Shown here one piece after another: positions 25,857 through 34,640 of a DNA stretch of 64,000 nt (position 1 is the first letter of the stretch; the number at the start of each line of letters is the position of its first letter). The position numbers were made by a program, and so were the translations under genes. This DNA comes from JBAXTE01 sp037130365. Its GTDB lineage: Bacteria > Bacteroidota > Bacteroidia > Bacteroidales > WCHB1-69. The notes under the pieces are model-generated. The model had not been told where the DNA came from, did no database searches, and saw nothing but the letters and a program-made list of their open reading frames with translations. The stretch spans positions 1 to 64,000 of the forward strand of contig JBAXTE010000018.1 of the NCBI GenBank assembly GCA_037130365.1, in the 5' to 3' direction.

Positions 25857-27164
25857 ATGACACGTAAAATGAAAAAAAACAAACTAATTGCTTTAATAAT
25901 AACGTTTTCATTAATAATTAGTCAACATGGATTTTCGCAAATAGATGTTAAGGGTAAAGTAAAAGAGAAGACAACAGAAAGAGCAAATCAACGAACCGAT
26001 GAAGGTATTGACAAAGGCTTAAATAAAATTGAAGAAGGAATAGGTGGTTTATTCAAGAAAAAAGACAAAAAGAAAAAAGAGGAAAAAACCGAAGAAACTC
26101 AAACTACTGGGACTACCGAAACCACAAAAACAGAGCAAGCAAATACGAAGCCTATAGATAACCCAAAGTTTGAAAATTACTCCAAGTATGATTTTATTGC
26201 AGGAGAACAAATTCTCTTTTTTGATGATTTTAGTGATACACAAGTTGGCGATTTTCCTGCAAAATGGAATACTGATGCTTCGGGAGAAGTGGTAACCACA
26301 AATCTTTATCCCGGAAAATGGCTTAAAATGACTGGATCTGGTAGCTTCCCAATTGATGGCGGTCTAAAATTAACAGATAATTTTACCATTGAATTTGATG
26401 CAGTTGTTTTTCCAAAAGATGAAGAAAATTCAAGCTATGAATTTGGTTTTTATTTGTATGATGCAGCAAATCCTAAAGACTTAAGTGAGGGAGGTGCTGT
26501 ACCAGGCAAGGCAGGAATAAAAATGTCATTTGGATATCGATCATCATATAGCGCATACGATGCATCTGGTTACACCATAAGTGGAGAAAAGGATGAAGCA
26601 TCTATGGAAAAAGGCAAAAAATATCGTCTTTCTTTTTGGGTTCAAAAATCTAGATTGAGGGTTTATCTTGACCAAGTTAAAGTATTTGATTTGCCTAAAG
26701 TGTTTAATTCCAGTTTTATGTGCAATATGATGCGTTTTGAGTTATGGGATAATGGCACTCCTATGATTTCAAATTTTCGAGTAGCAGTAGGTTTACCAGA
26801 TACCCGAAGCAAGCTAATCACCGAAGGAAAATTGATCTCTTATGGCATCACATTCGACTCTGGGAAGGATGTTCTAAAACCAGAATCCTATGGAGCACTC
26901 AACGATATTGCTAAAGTATTGAAAGAAAATCCTACTGTAAAAATCAAAATTGTTGGACATACAGATAGTGATGGTGATGATGCTAAGAATTTAGATCTTT
27001 CGAAGAGAAGAGCTGCAAACGTAAAAAATTCTTTGGTAAAAGATTTTGGAATTAACGGCGATCTAATTACAACTGATGGCAAAGGCAAAACTCAAGAAAT
27101 AGCACCAAATACTACTTCAGAAGGAAAAGCAAAAAATCGCCGCGTTGAATTTCTTAAAATGTAA
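25857..27164 (+). CDS. OmpA-family outer membrane/peptidoglycan-binding protein
   Basis: Up to 435 residues; an alternative ATG at 25869 (MKKNKLIALIITF) also gives a signal peptide. After the signal comes a lysine/glutamate-rich helical linker (~25-95, with FKKKDKKKKEEK). A LamG-like jelly-roll domain (~110-310, FFDDFSDTQVGDFPAKW, NFTIEFDAVVFP) follows. The C-terminal OmpA-like domain (~325-435) has VKIKIVGHTDSDGDDAKNLDLSKRRA, binding peptidoglycan. It probably tethers the outer membrane to the wall. It is first of three genes with 6-base and then -1 base spacing. Confidence 0.9.
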   Translation: MTRKMKKNKLIALIITFSLIISQHGFSQIDVKGKVKEKTTERANQRTDEGIDKGLNKIEEGIGGLFKKKDKKKKEEKTEETQTTGTTETTKTEQANTKPIDNPKFENYSKYDFIAGEQILFFDDFSDTQVGDFPAKWNTDASGEVVTTNLYPGKWLKMTGSGSFPIDGGLKLTDNFTIEFDAVVFPKDEENSSYEFGFYLYDAANPKDLSEGGAVPGKAGIKMSFGYRSSYSAYDASGYTISGEKDEASMEKGKKYRLSFWVQKSRLRVYLDQVKVFDLPKVFNSSFMCNMMRFELWDNGTPMISNFRVAVGLPDTRSKLITEGKLISYGITFDSGKDVLKPESYGALNDIAKVLKENPTVKIKIVGHTDSDGDDAKNLDLSKRRAANVKNSLVKDFGINGDLITTDGKGKTQEIAPNTTSEGKAKNRRVEFLKM

Positions 27165-27170
27165 CTAAGA

Positions 27171-28226
27171 ATGAAAAATAAGATTGCATTAATTTGTCTA
27201 TTACTTAATGCTTTTGGTCTTTTTGGGCAACAAGAAAAAAAGGAAAACCTATTAACTATTGGCGCTGATGAAGTGATAATCACTAGTGAAAGTCGCTTTG
27301 TTGTTTCATGCAATACAAAAACAAGTTGTGTGCTTACAAAAGTCAAAGATAAGCAACAGTATTTTGTATACCAAAATGGGGATAAAATTGGTCCGTTTTC
27401 TATATTAAGCGAAGCTTATTCAAAATGCCCAATTCCAGTCGCAACAAACGAGGATGGAGGATCAATTTACTCAAAACCTCAAGTATCTAATGTATCTGAA
27501 TATTTGTTTCTCGAAAATGGTTTAACTACCATTAAGTTCGCTGGTAAAAATTATGGACCATTCAAGCAAATTTTAGGAATGTTTGTTTCTGATGATAAAC
27601 AAAAATTTTATGCTGTGGTTTGGGCGACTGATATGAGTCATATTTTGATTTCTAATAGCAGCAAAGATGTTAAGATTGAAGGGAATATTTCTTCTATGAA
27701 GATAAGCCCCTCGGGAAATTCGTTCATGGTGACAAGTATTTCTGGAGTTGATATGGCCACTGAACTTATGAAATTAAACGACCTGAAATTATCCAGTGAA
27801 GAATATCAACAAAGGGTAAATAAGCTCATGGAGGAGGTTCTAAAACAAACTAATCCTCCGTCAATCTCAGTGTATCTCAACAATGGAGCTATGTTTGGAC
27901 CTTATTTAAAAGAAATTGTTCGATCTGATAATGCAGATTTTTGCAAAACTGGTGGAGATAATTGGATGATTCTCATCGAAAACAAGCTGTTAGTGAATGG
28001 CAAAGAGACTATTGATTTTAAGGATAGTTGGGTGTCATTAAACGACATTTGGATTTCGGAAGATGGAAAAAGGTATGTATACAAAACCTACGACAAACTT
28101 ATTTTTAGTGATGGAAAAAGCTACGATTATCCTCTAGTGCTCGAATTTTGTAAAAAGGAAAACGAATTAGTGTGGATAATTTTAGAACACAATTCAAGCT
28201 TTGTAAGGTACAGTCGAAAATTATAA
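27171..28226 (+). CDS. Secreted hypothetical protein, second gene of OmpA operon
   Basis: 351 residues with a signal peptide (ALICLLLNAFGLFGQ). The body contains repeated strand motifs of the kind YFVYQNGDKIGPFS, IKFAGKNYGPFKQI and LNNGAMFGPYLKEI. These are three GxxxGPF/Y units that suggest a beta-propeller-like repeat fold. No enzyme motif is visible and the family is not recognised. It starts 6 bases after the OmpA stop, and its own stop overlaps the next ATG by one base, so all three are probably co-translated. Confidence 0.75.
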   Translation: MKNKIALICLLLNAFGLFGQQEKKENLLTIGADEVIITSESRFVVSCNTKTSCVLTKVKDKQQYFVYQNGDKIGPFSILSEAYSKCPIPVATNEDGGSIYSKPQVSNVSEYLFLENGLTTIKFAGKNYGPFKQILGMFVSDDKQKFYAVVWATDMSHILISNSSKDVKIEGNISSMKISPSGNSFMVTSISGVDMATELMKLNDLKLSSEEYQQRVNKLMEEVLKQTNPPSISVYLNNGAMFGPYLKEIVRSDNADFCKTGGDNWMILIENKLLVNGKETIDFKDSWVSLNDIWISEDGKRYVYKTYDKLIFSDGKSYDYPLVLEFCKKENELVWIILEHNSSFVRYSRKL

Positions 28227-28957
28227 TGAAACGGTTTTGCATTGTCCAATTTCTGATTTTTTCTCTAATTACAATCGGAAATAGCCAGTCTGAATTTATT
28301 GATTATCGAACCGTTTTTCCTGAAAGTTTTTCGAATGCTACATACTATTTAACTCAAAACAAATGGATGGTCGACACCTTAAAAAAAAGAGGTGTCGACC
28401 CATTTATATCGTTATCAGTTGTATTTCCCGAATTAATTCGGTTTAATCAAATGCAAGATAATATTGAAGTAACTGCCCTAAACACATTATACATTCAATA
28501 TGGGAGTAGCTATTCGAACTTCTCAATTGGTCGTTTTCAAATGAAACCTTCGTTTGCAGAAGATATTGAGGCTGAATGGAATTGTTTAACCCCAAAACCT
28601 GAATGTTTTAAGTCCGTTATTTTTGATTCTACCCAAACTAGGAATAATAGAAGAATGCGAATTCAACGACTTGATAACCAAGTGGGACAACTTTTTTATT
28701 TATCACTTTTTTATTTCATTGTTGAACGAAAATTTTCAATAAATCTAAAAACGGATTTAGAAAAAGTGCATTTCTATGCTACTGCATATAATTATGGATT
28801 TCGCAGGGATTTCGAGAAAATTAAAGCCCATATTTTGATGAAAGAATTTCATACAGATATTTTTAAAACCAAGTTCACTACTTGCTATTCTTACGCTGAT
28901 ATTTCAAGTTTCTTTTATCAATATTTTAAAAAAACAGAAACAATAAAAACACCCTAA
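28226..28957 (+). CDS. Secreted protein, possibly lysozyme-like fold, third gene of OmpA operon
   Basis: 243 residues from the ATG overlapping the preceding TAA (a longer upstream frame lacks a signal peptide). The signal peptide ends near IGNSQ. The core has LSVVFPELIRFNQMQDNIEVTA followed by YSNFSIGRFQMKPSFAEDIE, which recalls the Glu and the G-x-x-Q-M-x-P element of SLT-type lytic transglycosylases. That reading is an inference by pattern only. Downstream segment FYATAYNYGFRRDFEKI fits a helical domain. Peptidoglycan modification beside an OmpA protein would make sense. A perfect inverted repeat lies inside the gene (28369-28400). Confidence 0.7.
   Translation: MKRFCIVQFLIFSLITIGNSQSEFIDYRTVFPESFSNATYYLTQNKWMVDTLKKRGVDPFISLSVVFPELIRFNQMQDNIEVTALNTLYIQYGSSYSNFSIGRFQMKPSFAEDIEAEWNCLTPKPECFKSVIFDSTQTRNNRRMRIQRLDNQVGQLFYLSLFYFIVERKFSINLKTDLEKVHFYATAYNYGFRRDFEKIKAHILMKEFHTDIFKTKFTTCYSYADISSFFYQYFKKTETIKTP
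28369..28400. repeat. Perfect 11-bp inverted repeat inside coding sequence
   Basis: GGTCGACACCT (28369-28379) and AGGTGTCGACC (28390-28400) are exact complements around a 10-base A-rich loop. It encodes part of MVDTLKKRGVDPF. The mRNA could form a strong hairpin early in the gene. Confidence 0.8.
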
Positions 28958-29208
28958 TACTAAATTCAGAATAATCGTAAAGATCATTTCATTGTCTATA
29001 TGCATTCCCGCCAGCATTAATATTTAAACATTTCCTTTTTCGTGGCAACTCGGTGCATTTTGGGTCGAAAATAATTACAAAAAATGGGATTTAGAATTAT
29101 TGTAGTCCGATATAAATTAATAACATTGCTGTATAATGCAGATAAACTGTATATTACAAGATTTTTTTCTGACAAAGGCTTGGTTTATGAAATTGATATT
29201 TAGACATG

Positions 29209-29259
29209 ATTTTCAATATTTCCCCTTCAGGGGACAAAGGGGCTGAAAATATTGAAAAT
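29209..29259. repeat. Long hairpin in the 518-bp gap upstream of dnaK
   Basis: ATTTTCAATATTT (29209-29221) and AAATATTGAAAAT (29247-29259) are perfect 13-bp complements. The 25 bases between them contain CCCCTTCAGGGG, a second small stem. The rest of the gap between 28958 and 29475 has no gene. Confidence 0.7.
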
Positions 29260-29387
29260 TTATCGGACAACAATGATTCAGAATATTATATATCCCAAAT
29301 CATAAATTTTACATCAAAGACAAATGCCAATTTGACAGAAATTCTTTAAATTTCACTGACAAACATGGAATATTAGGTCTTTTAAAC

Positions 29388-29428
29388 TGTCAAAATTATG
29401 ACAAATGCCTCATGGCACAGAGGTTGAC
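29388..29428 (+). promoter_or_regulatory. Candidate dnaK control region: TGTCA-N6-TGACA palindrome and -24/-12-like element
   Basis: TGTCA (29388-29392) and TGACA (29399-29403) form an inverted pair. TGGCAC-N5-TTGAC (29413-29428) is close to the sigma-54 consensus TGGCAC-N5-TTGC, with GA in place of GC. Further TGACA words occur at 29356 and 29425. No CIRCE element was seen. The dnaK start is 47 bases downstream. Confidence 0.35.
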
Positions 29429-29475
29429 AAAGAAAGCGCAACAAACAAAAAACTAACAATATAATATTAGATAAA

Positions 29476-31386
29476 ATGGGAAAAATTATTGGAATTGACC
29501 TTGGGACTACAAATTCATGTGTAGCCGTAATGGAAGGAAACGAACCGGTAGTAATCGCCAACAGTGAAGGAAGAAGAACAACTCCATCCATCGTTGGGTT
29601 TACCGACAATGGAGAGCGTAAAGTAGGAGATCCTGCAAAACGACAAGCAATCACAAACCCTACAAAAACAATTTCCTCAATTAAAAGATTTATGGGAGAA
29701 ACTTTCGACAGAACATCTGTTGAAACGTCTCGCGTACCTTATAAAGTTGTAAAAGGCGATAACAATACACCACGAGTTAAAATTGACGACCGGATGTACA
29801 CGCCTCAAGAAATTTCTGCAATTATTTTACAAAAAATGAAGAAAACTGCAGAAGATTATTTAGGTACTGAAGTTACCGAAGCTGTAATTACCGTTCCTGC
29901 ATATTTCAGCGATTCACAACGTCAAGCGACTAAAGAAGCTGGCGAAATAGCTGGATTAATAGTTCGACGGATTATCAATGAGCCTACTGCTGCTGCATTA
30001 GCGTACGGATTAGACAAAAAAATGTCAGATGCAAAAGTTGCTGTTTATGATCTTGGAGGTGGAACTTTTGATATTTCTATCTTAGAATTAGGCGACGGTG
30101 TTTTTGAAGTAAAATCAACCAATGGCGACACACACTTAGGTGGTGATGACTTTGACCAACGAATTATTGATTGGTTAGCCGATGAGTTTAAAAAAGATGA
30201 AGGTTTGGATTTAAAAAGAGATCCAATGGCTCTTCAACGTTTAAAAGAAGCTGCTGAAAAAGCTAAGATTGAACTATCGAGTTCAAACTCAACTGAAATC
30301 AATTTGCCTTATATTATGCCAGTTGATGGTATTCCAAAGCACTTAGTAAAAACATTAACACTTACAAAGTTTGAACAATTAGTTGATGATTTAGTTAAAA
30401 AAACAATCGAACCTTGTCGTAAAGCACTTTCAGATGCTGGTTTAAAACCATCTGATGTAAACGAAGTTCTTTTAGTTGGTGGATCAACACGTATTCCAGC
30501 TATTCAACGAGTTGTGGAAGAGTTTTTTGGACGCACTCCATCCAAAGGAGTTAATCCTGACGAAGTTGTAGCCGTTGGTGCCGCTATTCAAGGTGGTGTT
30601 CTTTCGGGAGAAGTAAAAGATGTTTTATTACTCGATGTTACTCCTTTATCTTTAGGAATTGAAACTTTAGGCGGTGTAATGACCAAACTTATCGAATCAA
30701 ATACAACAATTCCTACACGTAAATCGGAAACATTCAGTACAGCTGCCGATAACCAAACCAGTGTTGAAATTCACATTATTCAAGGTGAACGTCCAATGGC
30801 TGCAAACAACAAAAGTATTGGTCGTTTCCACTTAGATGGAATTCCATCAGCACCTCGGGGAATACCTCAAGTTGAAGTTACTTTTGATATTGATGCAAAC
30901 GGAATTTTACATGTAACAGCTAAAGATAAAGCAACTGGCAAAGAACAACGCATTCGTATTGAAGCATCATCAGGATTATCTGACGATGAAATCAAAAAAA
31001 TGAAAGCCGAAGCTGAAGCCAATGCTGATTCAGACCGCAAACAAAAAGAGGAAATTGATAAACTAAACGCTGCTGACTCATTGGTATTTACAACCGAGAA
31101 ACAGCTTAAAGAGTTTGGCGATAAAGTTCCTGCTGATAAAAAAGCACCAATTGAAGAAGCTGTTGCAAAACTAAAAGCAGCGCACGAAGCAAAAGATTTT
31201 GAAGCGATGGAAGTTGCTACTACCGAACTTAATACCGCTTGGAATGCCGCTTCAGAAGAAATGTATAAAGCAACACAAGAAGCTGGCGCGCAACAACCAG
31301 GACCAGATGCACAACAACAACCAAATAATGGTGGTGGACAAGCCGATAATGTAACCGATGTGGATTACGAAGAGGTTAAAAACTAA
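29476..31386 (+). CDS. dnaK: Molecular chaperone DnaK (Hsp70)
   Basis: 636 residues, the normal length. The ATPase domain (1-~380) has the Hsp70 signatures IIGIDLGTTNSCVAVMEG, VYDLGGGTFDISIL and VLLVGGSTRIPAIQRVVEEFFG. The substrate-binding domain (~385-540) has LLDVTPLSLGIETLGGVMTKLI and the linker DVLLLDV. The helical lid ends in a Gln/Gly-rich tail and DVDYEEVKN. It folds nascent and heat-damaged proteins in the cytoplasm with DnaJ and GrpE; neither partner gene is adjacent. It is monocistronic, with a hairpin terminator ~140 bases downstream. Confidence 0.99.
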   Translation: MGKIIGIDLGTTNSCVAVMEGNEPVVIANSEGRRTTPSIVGFTDNGERKVGDPAKRQAITNPTKTISSIKRFMGETFDRTSVETSRVPYKVVKGDNNTPRVKIDDRMYTPQEISAIILQKMKKTAEDYLGTEVTEAVITVPAYFSDSQRQATKEAGEIAGLIVRRIINEPTAAALAYGLDKKMSDAKVAVYDLGGGTFDISILELGDGVFEVKSTNGDTHLGGDDFDQRIIDWLADEFKKDEGLDLKRDPMALQRLKEAAEKAKIELSSSNSTEINLPYIMPVDGIPKHLVKTLTLTKFEQLVDDLVKKTIEPCRKALSDAGLKPSDVNEVLLVGGSTRIPAIQRVVEEFFGRTPSKGVNPDEVVAVGAAIQGGVLSGEVKDVLLLDVTPLSLGIETLGGVMTKLIESNTTIPTRKSETFSTAADNQTSVEIHIIQGERPMAANNKSIGRFHLDGIPSAPRGIPQVEVTFDIDANGILHVTAKDKATGKEQRIRIEASSGLSDDEIKKMKAEAEANADSDRKQKEEIDKLNAADSLVFTTEKQLKEFGDKVPADKKAPIEEAVAKLKAAHEAKDFEAMEVATTELNTAWNAASEEMYKATQEAGAQQPGPDAQQQPNNGGGQADNVTDVDYEEVKN

Positions 31387-31524
31387 TTCGGGCTTTAAAA
31401 ATTCGATTTTTAAGCGTTGAATTTCGATTTTTAAATCCTCAAATACACGAGTATTATCCGGTTTAAAAATCTCATTCGCCTCAAAAAATCACATTTTAAA
31501 AACCCTCAGGTTTATAAACAAAAT

Positions 31525-31548
31525 GAGGTCATCTTAATTGATGGCCTC
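31525..31548 (+). terminator. Terminator of dnaK
   Basis: GAGGTCATC (31525-31533) and GATGGCCTC (31540-31548) pair with one G-U wobble around TTAATT and are followed by TTTTTT. The remaining gap 31387-31747 also holds TTAAAAAT-TCG-ATTTTTAA near 31396 and otherwise no gene. Confidence 0.8.
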
Positions 31549-31747
31549 TTTTTTAATTTAATTGAATAGTATAACAATCAAAAGAAATTGAAATTGTATT
31601 CGCTCATTAAATTATTGACTTTTAAGAATATAACTTGTTTATCAAAAAAAATACAGAATTTAAAATTTTGACTGAACCCTTTGTGGCTCTATGATAAAGA
31701 TTGTTTTAACAATTCAAAGTCTATTAACTTAAATTCCATTTTCAATT

Positions 31748-32617
31748 TTAAATTCCTGATTTTTTTGAGGGTAATTTATAATTAGTGATTTTTAAAAATC
31801 TAGAAATGATTTGCTTCATTTCGTCATCAATTATATCCTTTCCTATTGGGTGATATAAATCAGCTTTCTCTCGAAACTCAATTAACAGTTTTAATAATTT
31901 ATCTTTTTTCCTAATAAAATAAATAACCTGCATTAAATCTTCTGCTTTTCCAGCTGATTTTGTCTCTATCAACTGATTTGTAAATTTTGCCAAGCAACTA
32001 TCTTTATAAATAGGTATATATAAGCATAATCTATTACAACAGTGAATTAAATAATCATAGTTTAAAAGACTTTTCTTCAAAGTATCACTTGACTTAAAAA
32101 CGTCATAAATCCTCTTTTGCTGCTTTTTATCAAGCTTTCCACTCAAATTATAACCATATCCAATAAAATCAATGTTTTTTTCTAAAAGGCCTATTTCCCA
32201 GTCATTCAATCTGAAGCGTTGATTTTTTTTATTTTCAATTATTTTCAAATAATCCAAAATTCCTTGTCTCAAAATAGGTTCTGTTTTATCTGCCAACTCA
32301 ACTATTCCAATTCCACCATCCTTTACACAATAAGTTGAATCAACTCTTACGAGAAACACTATCACTCTGGAATTTAATGTAAAATTCGAACATGGATAAG
32401 GGCTACACAAACCATTAAAAGATGGAAGATTAATTTGCTTTTGTGCAATTTCTCCTTTTAAAACTTCTTCAATCTTAATACAAGCTTCACCATCATTTAC
32501 TTGAACAACTTTTCCTAAAATTATATATGGACTGTTATTTATAAGTTGAACTAACATATGAGAATATGATGTTTTTAACAGCAAAAAGAAAATCAAAAAA
32601 AAGTATATTCGTTTCAT
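31748..32617 (-). CDS. Secreted hypothetical protein with OB-fold-like N-terminal domain
   Basis: 289 residues with a signal peptide (YFFLIFFLLLKTSYS). The N-terminal ~110 residues (YIILGKVVQVNDGEACIKIEEVLKGE, CSPYPCSNFTLNSRVIVFLVRVDSTYCVKDGG) resemble the small beta-barrel/OB-like domain of secreted proteins of the netrin/TIMP type; this comparison is by eye. The C-terminal half is helical and lysine-rich. The function is unknown. It stands alone on the minus strand between dnaK and a slipin gene. Confidence 0.72.
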   Translation of the reverse strand: MKRIYFFLIFFLLLKTSYSHMLVQLINNSPYIILGKVVQVNDGEACIKIEEVLKGEIAQKQINLPSFNGLCSPYPCSNFTLNSRVIVFLVRVDSTYCVKDGGIGIVELADKTEPILRQGILDYLKIIENKKNQRFRLNDWEIGLLEKNIDFIGYGYNLSGKLDKKQQKRIYDVFKSSDTLKKSLLNYDYLIHCCNRLCLYIPIYKDSCLAKFTNQLIETKSAGKAEDLMQVIYFIRKKDKLLKLLIEFREKADLYHPIGKDIIDDEMKQIISRFLKITNYKLPSKKSGI

Positions 32618-32820
32618 TATTAAGGATTTAGAAAAATTTAAATTACGATAATTTCCCGCGATTAATAATATTGGACAAAAATCTCAATTTAAGGATTTCA
32701 AACTCCAGTATTTTTCCTCTAATGAGATTGGGCAACCTACAAATAGCAGATACACCTATATAATTATGGCATTTAGTAAGATTTACTTTAAATCAACGAT
32801 ATCGTTTTAATAATCAAATC

Positions 32821-33588
32821 CTACTTTTTATTCACAAGTTCAGTAAAACTTTTTGCTGCATTTGTAAAATCAGATGGTACCAAAACAATGGTCGTGGTGT
32901 TGTTATCAATACCTATTTCTGAAAGCATTTGCATTCGTCGTAGTTCGAGGGCAATTGGGCTTCCTTCCATCTCTTTTGCACCTTGTGTAAGTTTAATGGA
33001 TGCTTCCAATTCTGCTTCCGCTTTTACAATTCTTGCTCTTTTTTCTCTAATGGCTTCTGCTTCTCTTGCCATTGCTCGTTGCATCGCCTCGGGAATTTCA
33101 ACATCTTTCATTTCTACCATTTCAATTTTAATTCCCCAAGGTTCGGTTGTTGAATCAACAATTTGCTGAAGTGTTCCATTGATTTGCTCTCTTTCTCTCA
33201 ACACTTCGTCTAAGGTATGCTGACCGATAATGTTTCGTAAAGCAGTTACCGAAAATTGATAAACAGCTTTGTTGTAGTCGGCTACCTTTATAATTGCGCT
33301 TTCTGGGTTTGTGATTTTATACCAAAGCACTGCATTCACTTTAACCGTAACGCTGTCCTTAGTTATAGTTTCTTGCTGTTCGAGATCAACGGTTTTAGTT
33401 CTGATATCCACCCTTTGTTGGCTATCAATAATTGGAATAATCCAATAAAGTCCAGGTCCTTTAATAGATTGAAAGCGTCCAAGTCGAAACACAACACCTC
33501 GTTGATATTCTTGTGCAATACGAAGTCCTGATAATAGGATTACGATGATAATTCCGATGGTAATCCCGATAATTTGAATTTGTGTCAT
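32821..33588 (-). CDS. Slipin (SPFH/band 7, stomatin-like) membrane protein
   Basis: 255 residues. An N-terminal membrane helix (IIGITIGIIIVILLSGLRI) is followed by the SPFH domain with EYQRGVVFRLGRF, GPGLYWIIPIIDSQQRVDIRTKTVDL and RNIIGQHTLDEVLREREQIN. A coiled coil with EIPEAMQRAMAREAEAIREKRARI comes next. These proteins oligomerise in the inner membrane and organise membrane microdomains. Slipins are often paired with an NfeD protease-like gene, and none is adjacent here. Confidence 0.93.
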   Translation of the reverse strand: MTQIQIIGITIGIIIVILLSGLRIAQEYQRGVVFRLGRFQSIKGPGLYWIIPIIDSQQRVDIRTKTVDLEQQETITKDSVTVKVNAVLWYKITNPESAIIKVADYNKAVYQFSVTALRNIIGQHTLDEVLREREQINGTLQQIVDSTTEPWGIKIEMVEMKDVEIPEAMQRAMAREAEAIREKRARIVKAEAELEASIKLTQGAKEMEGSPIALELRRMQMLSEIGIDNNTTTIVLVPSDFTNAAKSFTELVNKK

Positions 33589-33798
33589 ATTCGTTCATTT
33601 TAAATTAATGGTTCAATCATAAAATTTTGTGCCCTATAGCTATGGTAATATTTCTTTAATAAAAGCGATAAAATTGTTCAAAACACCCAATCTTAATATT
33701 TGTAATCACAAGAGGTATCGCACTAATATCTTACAAATATATTACATTATGAGACAAGAAAATCACTTTTCCAAAATAAAAATATCCGTCAAAAAATA

Positions 33799-34266
33799 TT
33801 ACTTTAGGGATTTCAAATTCCGGTTTCCAATTAATGATTTCATTTGGGTAATTGCGATGGAGTTCAGTTGAATTAACCGCTGTGTTTGAGACAAAGCCTG
33901 ATGAATGAGAACAGAATTGATGCTTTCCATATTTGAAAGTACCACCAGTTGTTCAATCGTTGCCATATCTCTAATATTTCCATCTGCATCCGGATTTTCT
34001 GCTCTCCATTGCTGGGCGGTTTTCCCAAATAAAGCCATATTAAGCAAGTCAGCTTCATGTGCATACACCCCTCCCACTTGCTGTTTGGTCAACTCAGCTG
34101 GAACTAAATTTTCTTTTATTGCATCCGTATGAATTTGATAATTGACTTGTGCTAATGTACGTTGCAAATTCCAGTTTAACTTTAGCCTATCGTTTTCATC
34201 GTCTTTAAGTCGTTGAAATTCTTTAATCAAATAAATTAGCACATGGAACGATGCAAAGTTTGCCAA
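33799..34266 (-). pseudogene. Truncated KilA-N protein remnant (C-terminal part only)
   Basis: From YLIKEFQRLKDDEN onward this 155-residue frame aligns closely with residues ~128-270 of the intact KilA-N protein at 9630-10442. Shared stretches include NYQIHTDAIKENLVPAEL, EADLLNMALFGKTAQQWR and GNIRDMATIEQLVVLSN. The DNA-binding KilA-N half (YISLTDMA, WIDKTSA, GKYGGTYAH) is absent. The first ~12 residues (ANFASFHVL) keep only a hint of the FAS element. It is therefore a 5'-deleted relic, although the remaining part is still open and might be expressed. Confidence 0.8.
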
Positions 34267-34362
34267 TTGAAACTACAATAACGAGCATAAAAGCACCCAC
34301 TGTGAGCAATATTGCTTTATTTTTCAAACTTTATTGCTTTAGATTTATATATCGCTCTTCCA

Positions 34363-34598
34363 TTGCAGTAAAAAAGAAGATGGAGTTTTAATTTGAACTC
34401 ACGAATTTCTGCACACAAACTGCGCCCCAATGGGCGCACGCGCGTTTGTAACGCGTGTTTTTCAAAACATTATTTCCAAGTCAATCTGACAACTCTTTAG
34501 CATAATAGCCAAGCTACCCCTTGGCTATTATACCTTTATTTAAAAAACTCCTTATTTATGGCGCTTTTGCCTTCACTTTTGCACGCGTTTAAAACGCG
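34363..34598. repeat. Hairpin-rich gene-free region 34267-34640
   Basis: Four stems follow one another: TGCGCCC/GGGCGCA (34421-34438), CACGCG/CGCGTG (34437-34457), ATAATAGCCAA/TTGGCTATTAT (34502-34531) and CGCGTTT/AAACGCG (34584-34598). On the minus strand from 34363 a broken frame (ATGGAAGAGCG, stopped after 10 codons; a second frame reads LLTVGAFMLVIVVSIG) looks like the decayed start of a membrane protein gene. Confidence 0.55.
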
Positions 34599-34640
34599 CA
34601 CGTGCAACCTTTTTCAATGCGCGCCAACTTGGGAAAATTC

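Noticed and set aside
29100..29475. CIRCE element for HrcA upstream of dnaK
   Set aside because: No TTAGCACTC-N9-GAGTGCTAA-like pair is present.
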